Assembly (NCBI RefSeq): GCF_006265115.1
Contig: NZ_SMDR01000001.1
Span: 868,001-932,000, forward strand
From: Arenimonas terrae
GTDB taxonomy: Bacteria; Pseudomonadota; Gammaproteobacteria; Xanthomonadales; Xanthomonadaceae
DNA: 64,000 nt
Direction of reading: 5' to 3'
Part shown: positions 9,402-17,307 of the stretch, piece by piece
Position numbering within the stretch: the first letter of the stretch is position 1
Layout: the number at the start of each line of letters is the position of its first letter
Made by a program: the position numbers and the translations under genes
Notes under the pieces: model-generated
What the model was told of the DNA's origin: nothing
Databases searched by the model: none
The model's input: only the letters and a program-made list of their open reading frames with translations

Positions 9402-10412
9402 TCACCCCGCGGCGCGCGCCGCGATCGCCTGGGCGAAGCTCTGCGTGGTGCCGGTGCCGCCCAGGTCGGGCGTGAGATTGTCCTTCGCCTGCATCGTGTC
9501 GACGATCGCCTTGCGCAGGCGGCCGGCCTCCTCGACCTTGCCCAGGTGCTCGAGCATCTGCACCGCGCCAAGCAGCAGGGCGACCGGGTTGGCGATGCCC
9601 TTGCCGGCGATGTCGGGAGCCGAACCGTGCACCGCCTCGAAGATCGCGGCCTCGGTGCCGATGTTCGCGCCCGGGGCCAGGCCCAGGCCGCCGACCAGGC
9701 CGGCGCAGAGGTCGGAGATGATGTCGCCGAACAGGTTGGTGGTGACGATGACGTCGAACTGCTCGGGCTTCATCACCAGCTGCATGCAGGTGTTGTCCAC
9801 GATCATCTCGTTGCACTGGATGTCGGGGTATTCCGCGGCCACCTGGCGCGCGACCTTCAGGAACAGGCCCGAGGTCGACTTGAGGATGTTGGCCTTGTGC
9901 ACCACCGTAACCTTCTTGCGGCCGACGCGGCGCGCCAGGTCGAAGGCGTAGCGCACGATGCGCTCGGAGCCGCGGCGCGTGACCTTCTGGGTGAGCGTGG
10001 CGGTTTCGCCGTCGGCGGTGAGGTTCTGGCCCTCGCCGATGTAGGCGCCTTCGGTGTTCTCGCGCACCGTGATCAGGTCGATGTTCTCGTAGCGCGACTT
10101 GGTGTTCGGGAAACTGATCGCCGGGCGCACGTTCGCGTACAGGTCGAAGCGCTTGCGCAGCTCGACGTTGATCGAGCTGAATCCCTCGCCGACCGGCGTG
10201 GTCAGCGGCGACTTCAGCGCCACGCGGTGGCGGTGGATGGCCTCGAGCGTGGCGGCCGGCAGCAGTTCTCCCTGCTTCTCGTAGGCGGCCAGGCCGGCCT
10301 CGACGAAGTCGTACTGCAGGCCGAGCTTGAGCGCGTCGAGCACCTGCAGGGTGGCGTCCATGATTTCCGGGCCGATGCCGTCGCCACGGATCACCGCGAT
10401 GGTCTGGGTCAT
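9402..10412 (-). CDS. Isocitrate dehydrogenase, NAD-type (isopropylmalate dehydrogenase family)
   Basis: Oxidatively decarboxylates isocitrate to 2-oxoglutarate. The 336-aa protein has the family N-terminus IAVIRGDGIGPEIM, the phosphate/isocitrate loop VRENTEGAYIGEGQ, the metal-binding NLFGDIISDL, and the nucleotide-binding HGSAPDIAGKGIANP. The short single-domain form with IRENTEG-like sequence is the NAD-linked type common in Xanthomonads; NADP-IDH from E. coli is longer. I took the ATG at 10412 (MTQTIAVIRG), not the upstream ATG at 10430. Homoisocitrate or isopropylmalate dehydrogenase are alternatives, less likely because no leu/lys cluster is adjacent. Confidence 0.88.
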   Translation of the reverse strand: MTQTIAVIRGDGIGPEIMDATLQVLDALKLGLQYDFVEAGLAAYEKQGELLPAATLEAIHRHRVALKSPLTTPVGEGFSSINVELRKRFDLYANVRPAISFPNTKSRYENIDLITVRENTEGAYIGEGQNLTADGETATLTQKVTRRGSERIVRYAFDLARRVGRKKVTVVHKANILKSTSGLFLKVARQVAAEYPDIQCNEMIVDNTCMQLVMKPEQFDVIVTTNLFGDIISDLCAGLVGGLGLAPGANIGTEAAIFEAVHGSAPDIAGKGIANPVALLLGAVQMLEHLGKVEEAGRLRKAIVDTMQAKDNLTPDLGGTGTTQSFAQAIAARAAG

Positions 10413-10532
10413 AAGTGCTTGTTCTTCCAAGAGGTTACGGGCAGCCGGCTGGCTCCCGAAGGCGCGGCATTATGCCAGATGCGCCCCACCCCCTGCCCAC
10501 TGGACCTTGGTCGCCCCCGGCACCCGCTCACG

Positions 10533-10600
10533 AAATCCGGGGTCAGAGTCCATTTATCTGGCGCCGGCGCGCCAGATAAATGGACTCTGACCCCGGATTT
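10533..10600. repeat. 68-bp perfect palindromic repeat (REP-like)
   Basis: Arms of 32 bp (10533-10564 and 10569-10600) are perfectly complementary around a 4-nt loop CGGC. The arm contains GGGGTCAGAGTCCATTT, a sequence I recognise from repeats widely scattered in proteobacterial genomes, often beside REP-associated tyrosine transposases. It lies between the ahpD-like stop (10609) and the upstream region of the isocitrate dehydrogenase gene, so it may also terminate the former transcript. Nothing else is evident in 10413-10608. Confidence 0.9.
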
Positions 10601-10608
10601 GATGCCGC

Positions 10609-11001
10609 TCAGTGTTCATGCGGGGGCTGGGCCGGGGCGTGGATGCCCTGGCCCTCGAGCTGGTCGAGGAAATCGACGCCGCGGCGCAGGTGCGGGATCA
10701 CGATCGAGCCGCCCACCACCAGGGCCACGCTGAAGGCCTCGAAGAACTCGTCGCGGTTCACGCCGGCTTCCTTGCACTGGGCGATGTGGTAGCTGATGCA
10801 GTCGTCGCAGCGCAGCACCATCGAGGCGACCAGGCCCAGCAGCTCCTTGGTCTTGAGGTCGAGCGCGCCGGCCTTGTAGGTCTGGGTGTCGAGCGCGAAG
10901 AAGCGCCGCACCACCTGGTTGTCCTGGCCCAGGATGCGCTCGTTCATGCGCTGCCGGAACTCGGTGAATTCCTTGACGCGGTCGTTCTCGGTCTTGCTCA
11001 C
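10609..11001 (-). CDS. Carboxymuconolactone decarboxylase/AhpD-like protein
   Basis: A 130-aa protein of the all-alpha AhpD/CMD superfamily. The redox motif is C65-D-D-C68 with H72 (VLRCDDCISYH), the CxxC...H arrangement used by AhpD-like alkylhydroperoxidases rather than true decarboxylases. The start is a GTG at 11001 that overlaps the stop of the upstream glutaredoxin gene by 4 nt (GTGA). This translational coupling to a dithiol glutaredoxin suggests, but does not prove, that Grx is its reductant. Confidence 0.87.
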   Translation of the reverse strand: MSKTENDRVKEFTEFRQRMNERILGQDNQVVRRFFALDTQTYKAGALDLKTKELLGLVASMVLRCDDCISYHIAQCKEAGVNRDEFFEAFSVALVVGGSIVIPHLRRGVDFLDQLEGQGIHAPAQPPHEH

Positions 11002-11258
11002 GGATTCGCCTCCAGCAGGGGTTTCAGGCCGCCGGCGCGGTCCAGCGCCACCAGGTCGTCGTAGCCGCCGACGTGGCGGTCGCCGATGAAGATCTGCGGC
11101 ACCGAGCTGCGCTGGGTGCGCGCCATCATCTCGGTGCGGCGCGCGGGATCGGTGTCCACGCGCACCTCGGTCCAGGCCGCGCCACGCGACTTGAGGAAAT
11201 TCTTGGCCGCGACGCAGTAGGGGCAGATCGCGGTGGTGTACATCAGGACGTCGGACAC
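10998..11258 (-). CDS. grxC: Glutaredoxin 3
   Basis: An 86-aa dithiol glutaredoxin that uses glutathione to reduce disulfides. The active site is C12-P-Y-C15 in TAICPYCVAAK, with the conserved SVPQIFIGDRHVGGYDDL that forms the cis-Pro loop and GSH-binding surface. The GTG start at 11258 gives the standard GrxC length; a longer reading from 11315 adds non-homologous residues. Confidence 0.94.
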   Translation of the reverse strand: MSDVLMYTTAICPYCVAAKNFLKSRGAAWTEVRVDTDPARRTEMMARTQRSSVPQIFIGDRHVGGYDDLVALDRAGGLKPLLEANP

Positions 11259-11423
11259 GGGCCTTCTCCGGGTGAGGTGGCAAGTTTGGGGGCCACGCCC
11301 CGGCATTTCCAGCACGGCCCTGCAACGCAGCGGAATGCGGCGGCGCCCAGCGTGTTTACGACGGATTCACCCCCGGGCTTGGGCCGAGCCGCTATTCTGA
11401 GCCGTCCCCTGCCCGGAGCCGCC

Positions 11424-13028
11424 GTGCGCATCCTGCTTCCCGTCGCCGCCCTCAGCCTCGCCCTGGGCCTGGCCTGCAGCGCCCGCGCCCAGACCACCGG
11501 GCTGCCGGACATCGGCTCGTCCGCGGCCGAGGTGATCGACCCGCGCATGGAGGCCAACTACGGCGCCTACATGCTGTACGAGCTGCGGCGCATGGGTCTG
11601 GTGCTGGACGACCCGCTGGTCGACTCCTGGCTGCAGACCATGGGCTATCGCCTGGCGGCGTCGAGCGACACTCCGCGCCAGTCCTTCACCTTCTTCATGC
11701 TGCGCGATCGCCAGATCAACGCCTTTGCCACCCTGGGCGGCTATGTCGGCATGAATGCCGGCCTGGTGCTGACCGCCGAAACCGAAGCCGAAGTCGCCGG
11801 CGTGATGTCGCACGAGATCGCCCACGTCAGCCAGCGCCACGTGCTGCGTGCGGTAGAGCGCGCGCAGAAGGACCAGATTCCGATCCTGCTGGCGATGGTC
11901 GGCGCGATCGCCGCCTCGCAGGCGGCCAGCAACGCCAGCAGCAGCGGCGACGACTCCGGCTCCAACGGCACCGCCGCCGCCATCGCCGGCGCGATGGCGC
12001 TGATGCAGCAGCGGCAGATCGACTACACCCGTTCGAACGAATCCGAAGCCGACCGGGTCGGCATCCAGACGCTCGCCCGCGCCGGGTACGAACCCGGCGG
12101 CATGGCCGATTTCTTCGAGCGCATGCAACGGGCCACCCGCGCCAACAGCGGCGGCTACCAGCTGCCCGAATACCTGCGCAGCCATCCGGTCACGACCACG
12201 CGCATCAGCGAGACCCGCCAGCGCGCCCAGCAGCTGGCCGCGGCGGGGACCGGCCGGGCACCGACGCCGCGCGGCCTCGCCAATCCACTGCTGCCCGGTG
12301 ACTTCAGCCTGGGCGACAGCCGCGCGCTCGGCGCCAGCGACCAGTTCGGCTGGGCGCGGGAGCGCCTGCGGGTGCTCAGCGCGCCGGACCCGGCCGCGGC
12401 GCTGCGCGAGTACCGCGCCCTGGCCAGGGCGCCCGGCGCCCGCGGCGGCGACCCCCGGACCTATGGCCTGGCCCTGGCCCAGCTGCGCGCCGGCTACCCC
12501 GCCGAGGCCGAAGAGACCCTGCGCGACCTCCTCAGTCGCCACCCCGGCGACCTGTGGCTGGAACTTGCCCAGGCCGAAGCCGCCTCGGTGGCCGGCAAGC
12601 GCGAGCTTTCACGCCAGCGTTTCGACGCACTGCTGCAGAAGCACCCGGAGAACCGCGCCGTGCGCCTGACCTATGCCGAGGCCCTGGCCGACACGGCCAC
12701 CCCGGACGCCGGCCGCCGCGCCCAGGAAGTGCTGCGACCGCTGCTGTCCGACAGCGCCGTGGACCCGCTGTTCCAACGCAGCTTCGCCCGCGCCAGCGAA
12801 CTGGCCGGCGACCTGATCCGGGCCGGCGAAGCCTATGCCGAGGCGGCCTTCCTCAACGGCCGGGCGGTGGACGCGCTCAACCAGCTCGACGCCCTCAAGC
12901 AGCGCGACGACCTGGACTATTACCAGCGCGCCCGGATCGAGGCGCGCATGGCCGCGATCACGCCCATCGTGCTGGAAATGCGCCGTCAGGGCATCGAAGC
13001 CCACGAACAGCGCCCCGACAGCCGGTGA
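11424..13028 (+). CDS. bepA: Periplasmic M48 metalloprotease with TPR domain (BepA-like)
   Basis: A periplasmic zinc protease/chaperone that in E. coli promotes LptD and beta-barrel assembly and degrades misassembled ones. The start is GTG at 11424 (534 aa). It has a signal peptide ending AARAQ-like near residue 23, the catalytic HEIAH at 130-134 with the downstream ligand in NESEADRVG, and a C-terminal half of TPR-like helices (for example AEAEETLRDLLSRHPGDLWL). Length and order match BepA (YfgC). A candidate -10 TATTCT overlaps 11391-11396. An Ala/Ser-rich insert (about residues 165-185) follows the active site, in the region that forms the regulatory lid. Confidence 0.87.
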   Translation: MRILLPVAALSLALGLACSARAQTTGLPDIGSSAAEVIDPRMEANYGAYMLYELRRMGLVLDDPLVDSWLQTMGYRLAASSDTPRQSFTFFMLRDRQINAFATLGGYVGMNAGLVLTAETEAEVAGVMSHEIAHVSQRHVLRAVERAQKDQIPILLAMVGAIAASQAASNASSSGDDSGSNGTAAAIAGAMALMQQRQIDYTRSNESEADRVGIQTLARAGYEPGGMADFFERMQRATRANSGGYQLPEYLRSHPVTTTRISETRQRAQQLAAAGTGRAPTPRGLANPLLPGDFSLGDSRALGASDQFGWARERLRVLSAPDPAAALREYRALARAPGARGGDPRTYGLALAQLRAGYPAEAEETLRDLLSRHPGDLWLELAQAEAASVAGKRELSRQRFDALLQKHPENRAVRLTYAEALADTATPDAGRRAQEVLRPLLSDSAVDPLFQRSFARASELAGDLIRAGEAYAEAAFLNGRAVDALNQLDALKQRDDLDYYQRARIEARMAAITPIVLEMRRQGIEAHEQRPDSR

Positions 13029-13052
13029 CCCGGACGGGCCCGGCCCGGGCTG

Positions 13053-13070
13053 CTGTCACCACCCGGTCAC
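13053..13070 (+). promoter_or_regulatory. Pho box upstream of phoB
   Basis: Two direct 7-bp half-sites, CTGTCAC (13053-13059) and CGGTCAC (13064-13070), are separated by 4 bp, which matches the PhoB consensus CTGTCAT-n4-CTGTCAC. A possible -10 (TATCTA, 13079-13084) lies about one helical turn downstream, as expected where the Pho box replaces the -35. PhoB autoactivation of phoBR is the natural reading. Confidence 0.85.
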
Positions 13071-13120
13071 AAAAGTTTTATCTACTTGCGCGCAGGCCCC
13101 TCCGGTGACACGTTAAACCT

Positions 13121-13813
13121 GTGCAGAAACGCATTCTGATCGTCGACGACGAACCCGCCATCCGCGAAATGGTGGCCTACGCCCTGCGCAAGGGCGAATA
13201 CGAACCCGTGCACGCGGGCGACGCCCGCGAGGCCCAGACGGCCATCGCCGAACGGGTGCCCGACCTGATCCTGCTGGACTGGATGCTGCCCGGCGCCAGC
13301 GGCCTGGAGCTGGCCCGGCGCTGGCGCAAGGACGAGCTGACCCGCGACGTGCCGATCATCATGCTTACTGCCCGGGGCGAGGAGAACGACCGGGTCAGCG
13401 GCCTGGAGTCGGGCGTGGACGATTACGTGGTCAAGCCCTTCTCGGCCCGCGAGCTGCTGGCCCGCATCCGCGCCGTGATGCGGCGCTCGCGCGAGGACGA
13501 AGATGACGGTTCCGTGACCGTCGGCGGCCTGCGCATCGACGGCGCCGCCCACCGCGTGTTCGCCGGCGACCAGTCGGTGCACGTGGGTCCGACCGAATAC
13601 CGGCTGCTGCATTTCTTCATGACCCACGCCGACCGCGTCTACACCCGCACCCAGTTGCTCGACCACGTCTGGGGCGGCAACGTCTACGTCGAGGAGCGCA
13701 CGGTGGACGTGCACATCCGCCGCCTGCGCAAGGCGCTCGAACCCTTCCGCCTGGACGACATGGTGCAGACCGTGCGCGGCTCCGGCTACCGGTTCTCGGC
13801 GGCGATGAGCTGA
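13121..13813 (+). CDS. phoB: Phosphate-regulon response regulator PhoB
   Basis: An OmpR/PhoB-type regulator that, when phosphorylated under phosphate limitation, binds Pho boxes. The 230-aa protein has a receiver domain with the phosphoacceptor D53 in LILLDWMLPG, the acidic pair in IVDDEPAIREM, and K in VVKPFSARELLAR. A winged-helix domain follows, with the recognition segment NVYVEERTVDVHIRRLRKAL. The start is GTG at 13121. It is followed by phoR after 19 nt. Confidence 0.96.
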   Translation: MQKRILIVDDEPAIREMVAYALRKGEYEPVHAGDAREAQTAIAERVPDLILLDWMLPGASGLELARRWRKDELTRDVPIIMLTARGEENDRVSGLESGVDDYVVKPFSARELLARIRAVMRRSREDEDDGSVTVGGLRIDGAAHRVFAGDQSVHVGPTEYRLLHFFMTHADRVYTRTQLLDHVWGGNVYVEERTVDVHIRRLRKALEPFRLDDMVQTVRGSGYRFSAAMS

Positions 13814-13832
13814 GGATGGGAAGCCGCCGGAC

Positions 13833-15158
13833 ATGAGCGTCTCGATGCTGCTGCGGCTGGCCTGGCGCCAGTCCCTGATCCGGCTGCTGTTGTTCTATGC
13901 GCTGGCGCTGGGCATCGGCCTGGTCCTGGACGAACCCTGGTGGGCGCTGGGCATCGCCACCGCCGTGCTGGCCGCGCGCGCCTACTGGCGCCTGTACCGG
14001 GTGCTGCGCTTCCTGGACTGGCGCAAGCAGCTGCGCACCGTCGACGGCCAGGGGCTGTGGGCGGCGCTGGAGACGCTGATCCATCGCCGGCAGACCGAGA
14101 ACCGCACCCGCAGCCGCCGCCTGGTGCGCCTGCTTCGCGCCTATCGCCAGGCCGCCACGGCCATGCCTGACGGCGCCCTGGTGATCCACCGGCGCGACGG
14201 CCGCCTGGTCTGGTTCAACAAGACCGCGCGGCACCTGGTGGGCCTCAGGTATCCGCAAAGCCTGACCGAGCCCTTGGCCGACTTCTTTCCCGAACAGCCG
14301 CGCGTGCGCGAGTGGCTGGCCAGCGGCCAGACCGACGAACCGCTGACCGACGTCGCCAGCCCGGCCGACCCGATGGTGCGCATCAGCCTGCGTCTGATCC
14401 CCTACTCGCCCACCCAGTGGCTGGTGGTCGTGCGCGACGTCACCAAGCTGATGCGCCTGGAACAGGTGCGCCGCGACTTCGTCGCCAACGTCTCGCACGA
14501 ACTGCGCACGCCGCTGACCGTGGTGCACGGCTACCTGGACATGATCGAGCCGGAGGAACATCCCGACCTGGCGGTGATGGTCGAGGAAATGCGCCGGCAA
14601 TCGCAGCGCATGACCCAGCTGGTGGAGGATCTGCTGACCCTGTCGCGGCTCGAGGCGCAGGAACACCTGCCGGAGGAACCGCTGGGCATGGCCTCCATGC
14701 TGGTGACCCTGCGCCGGGAGGCCGAGGCCCTGAGCCAGGGCCGGCACCAGATCGTCGTCGAAGACCTGGCCGGCTGCGACCTGACCGGCTCGGTGAAGGA
14801 GCTGCACAGCGCCTTCTCGAACCTGGTCAGCAACGCCGTGCGCTACACGCCCACCGACGGCCGCATCACGATCCGATTCAGCCGCACCGCCGACGCCGGC
14901 GCACGCCTGGCGGTGATCGACAGCGGCTACGGCATCCCGGCCCAGCACCTGCCGCGCATCACCGAGCGCTTCTACCGGGTCTCGACCAGCCGCTCGCGCG
15001 AGTCCGGCGGCACCGGCCTCGGCCTGTCCATCGTCAAGCACGTGCTGAGCCTGCACCAGGGTCGGCTCGAGATCGAAAGCGAGGTCGGCCGCGGCAGCAC
15101 CTTCGCCTGCGTGTTCGGTCCGGCGCGGGTCCGGGCGCGCAGCGCAGCCGAGGCCTGA
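13833..15158 (+). CDS. phoR: Phosphate-regulon sensor histidine kinase PhoR
   Basis: Inner-membrane kinase/phosphatase partner of PhoB, 441 aa. Two N-terminal hydrophobic segments (about residues 15-55) have almost no periplasmic loop, typical of PhoR. A PAS-like region follows (ATAMPDGALVIHRRDG). The DHp helix carries the phosphorylated H222 in NVSHELRTPLTVVHGYLD, and the HATPase has the N box NLVSNAVRYTP and the G boxes DSGYGIP and GGTGLGLSIVKH. All are intact. No PstSCAB-PhoU genes, which normally feed the signal, are in the window. Confidence 0.96.
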   Translation: MSVSMLLRLAWRQSLIRLLLFYALALGIGLVLDEPWWALGIATAVLAARAYWRLYRVLRFLDWRKQLRTVDGQGLWAALETLIHRRQTENRTRSRRLVRLLRAYRQAATAMPDGALVIHRRDGRLVWFNKTARHLVGLRYPQSLTEPLADFFPEQPRVREWLASGQTDEPLTDVASPADPMVRISLRLIPYSPTQWLVVVRDVTKLMRLEQVRRDFVANVSHELRTPLTVVHGYLDMIEPEEHPDLAVMVEEMRRQSQRMTQLVEDLLTLSRLEAQEHLPEEPLGMASMLVTLRREAEALSQGRHQIVVEDLAGCDLTGSVKELHSAFSNLVSNAVRYTPTDGRITIRFSRTADAGARLAVIDSGYGIPAQHLPRITERFYRVSTSRSRESGGTGLGLSIVKHVLSLHQGRLEIESEVGRGSTFACVFGPARVRARSAAEA

Positions 15159-15224
15159 GGTCGGCATACACTATCCCCCACGGCGCGGGCTCCGCCTGCC
15201 GCCCTTTCCCGAACCGCACGGACC

Positions 15225-17303
15225 ATGAGCCCCGACAGCCCCGAAACGCCCGACCTGCTGGCCCCCGAGCTCTATCTCAACCGCGAGCTGTCGCAGCTGG
15301 AGTTCAATTTCCGCGTGCTGGCCCAGGCCCAGGACCCGTCGGTGCCGCTGCTCGAGCGGCTCAAGTACCTGTGCATCAGCTGCACCAACCTCGACGAGTT
15401 CTTCGAGATTCGCGCCGCCACGGTGCGCACCGCCCAGCAGTTCGGCGGCCCGCTGCCGCCCGACGGCATCCCGCCGACGCGCGCGCTGGAGCTGATCCAC
15501 GACAAGGCCGCGGCCCTGGTCGAAGCGCAGTACCGCTACTGGAACGACACCCTGCGCCCGGAGCTCAACGCCGCCGGCATCCGCATCCTGGCCCACCAGA
15601 GCTGGAACGCGAAGCAGAAACGCTGGCTGCACAAGTATTTCCAGGACGAGCTGCTGCCGGTGCTCTCGCCGCTGGGCCTGGACCCGGTGCACCCGTTCCC
15701 GCGCATCCTCAACAAGTCGCTCAACGTGGTGGTGGTGCTGGAAGGCAAGGACGCGTTCGGCCGCAACGGCGGCATGGCGATCGTACGCGCGCCACGCTCC
15801 CTGCCGCGCATCATCCAGCTGCCGCCGGAAGTGTCGGGCGGCCAGCACGACTTCGTGCTGCTCTCGGCCGTGCTCACCGCCTTCGTGGACGACCTGTTCA
15901 CAGGCATGAAGGTCAAGGGTGCCTACCAGTTCCGCGTCACCCGCAATTCCGAGCTGTTCGTGGACGAGGAGGAAGTGGAGAACCTCGCCAGCGCGCTGAA
16001 GGACGAGCTGGCCAGCCGGGGCTTCCGGCCGGCGGTGCGGCTGGAGATCGCCGAACACTGCCCCAACCCGATCGTGAAGATCCTGCTGCAGAACTTCGGC
16101 CTGACCGAAAACGCCGTGTACCGGATCAACGGCCCGGTGAACCTCAACCGCGTCACCCAGGTCTACGACCTGGCGGACCGCCCGGAGCTGAAGTTCCCGG
16201 CCTTCAAGCCGCGCGCCGCCGGCCTGGACGACGAGGCGCCGTTCGCGTCCCTGCGCCGGGGCGACCTGCTGCTGCACCATCCCTACCAGAGCTTCCAGTC
16301 GGTGCTCGACCTGCTGCAGCACGCGGCCAACGACCCCGACGTCCTGGCGATCAAGCAGACGCTCTACCGCACCGGCAAGGACAGCAAGATCATCGACCAC
16401 CTGATCACCGCCGCGCGCAACGGCAAGGACGTGACCGTGGTGGTCGAGCTGCGCGCGCGTTTCGACGAGGAAGCCAACATCCGCCTCGCCGACCAGCTAC
16501 AGGAGGCCGGCGTACAGGTGATGTACGGCGTGGTTGGCTACAAGACCCACGCCAAGATGATGCTGATCGTGCGCCGCGAGGGAAAGAAGCTGCAGCGCTA
16601 TGTGCACCTGGGCACCGGCAATTACCACGCCGGAACCGCCCGCGCCTACACCGACATCGGCCTGATGACCGCCGATCCGGACATCGCCGCCGACGTGCAC
16701 GACATCTTCCAGCAGCTCTCGGGCCTGGCGCCGACCATCAAGTTGCGCCGCCTGCTGCAGTCACCCTTCACGCTGCACAAGGGCCTGCTGAAGAAGATCG
16801 AACGCGAGGCCAAGAATGCCCGCGCCGGCAAGGGTGGCCACATCATCGCCAAGATGAACGCGCTCAACGAGCCGACGGTGATCCGTGCGCTGTACGAAGC
16901 CTCGCGTGCCGGCGTGAAGATCGAACTGATCGTGCGCGGCGCCTGCTGCCTGCGGCCGGGCGTGCCGGGCGTGTCGGACAACATCACGGTGCGTTCGGTG
17001 ATCGGGCGTTTCCTGGAGCACAGCCGCGTGTACTGGTTCCGAAACGGCGGCGAGCCGGAGATCTACTGCTCGAGCGCCGACTGGATGGAGCGCAACCTGA
17101 TGCGCCGGGTCGAGACCTGCTTCCCCATCCTCGACCCGAAGCTGGCCGAACGCGTGTACGACGAGGAACTGGCCAACTACCTGGCCGACAACCTCAATGC
17201 CTGGGAGCTGCGCCAGGACGGCAGCTATGGACGGGCCTCGCCGCGCGATGGCGAGATGCCTTATTCTGCGCAGGGCGCGCTCCTCGCCAAACTCTGCGGA
17301 TGA
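15225..17303 (+). CDS. ppk1: Polyphosphate kinase 1
   Basis: Polymerises the gamma phosphate of ATP into inorganic polyphosphate. At 692 aa it has standard length, with the N-terminal LNRELSQLEFNFRVL motif, the FPRILNKSLNV region, and the two PLD-like C-terminal domains. The autophosphorylated histidine is H442 in YKTHAKMML. The substrate-binding GTGNYH and the second PLD motif (RSVIGRFLEHSR with RNGGEPEIY) are present. It follows phoR by 66 nt and precedes ppx by 4 nt, so it may be expressed with the phosphate regulon. Confidence 0.97.
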   Translation: MSPDSPETPDLLAPELYLNRELSQLEFNFRVLAQAQDPSVPLLERLKYLCISCTNLDEFFEIRAATVRTAQQFGGPLPPDGIPPTRALELIHDKAAALVEAQYRYWNDTLRPELNAAGIRILAHQSWNAKQKRWLHKYFQDELLPVLSPLGLDPVHPFPRILNKSLNVVVVLEGKDAFGRNGGMAIVRAPRSLPRIIQLPPEVSGGQHDFVLLSAVLTAFVDDLFTGMKVKGAYQFRVTRNSELFVDEEEVENLASALKDELASRGFRPAVRLEIAEHCPNPIVKILLQNFGLTENAVYRINGPVNLNRVTQVYDLADRPELKFPAFKPRAAGLDDEAPFASLRRGDLLLHHPYQSFQSVLDLLQHAANDPDVLAIKQTLYRTGKDSKIIDHLITAARNGKDVTVVVELRARFDEEANIRLADQLQEAGVQVMYGVVGYKTHAKMMLIVRREGKKLQRYVHLGTGNYHAGTARAYTDIGLMTADPDIAADVHDIFQQLSGLAPTIKLRRLLQSPFTLHKGLLKKIEREAKNARAGKGGHIIAKMNALNEPTVIRALYEASRAGVKIELIVRGACCLRPGVPGVSDNITVRSVIGRFLEHSRVYWFRNGGEPEIYCSSADWMERNLMRRVETCFPILDPKLAERVYDEELANYLADNLNAWELRQDGSYGRASPRDGEMPYSAQGALLAKLCG

Positions 17304-17307
17304 TCCG

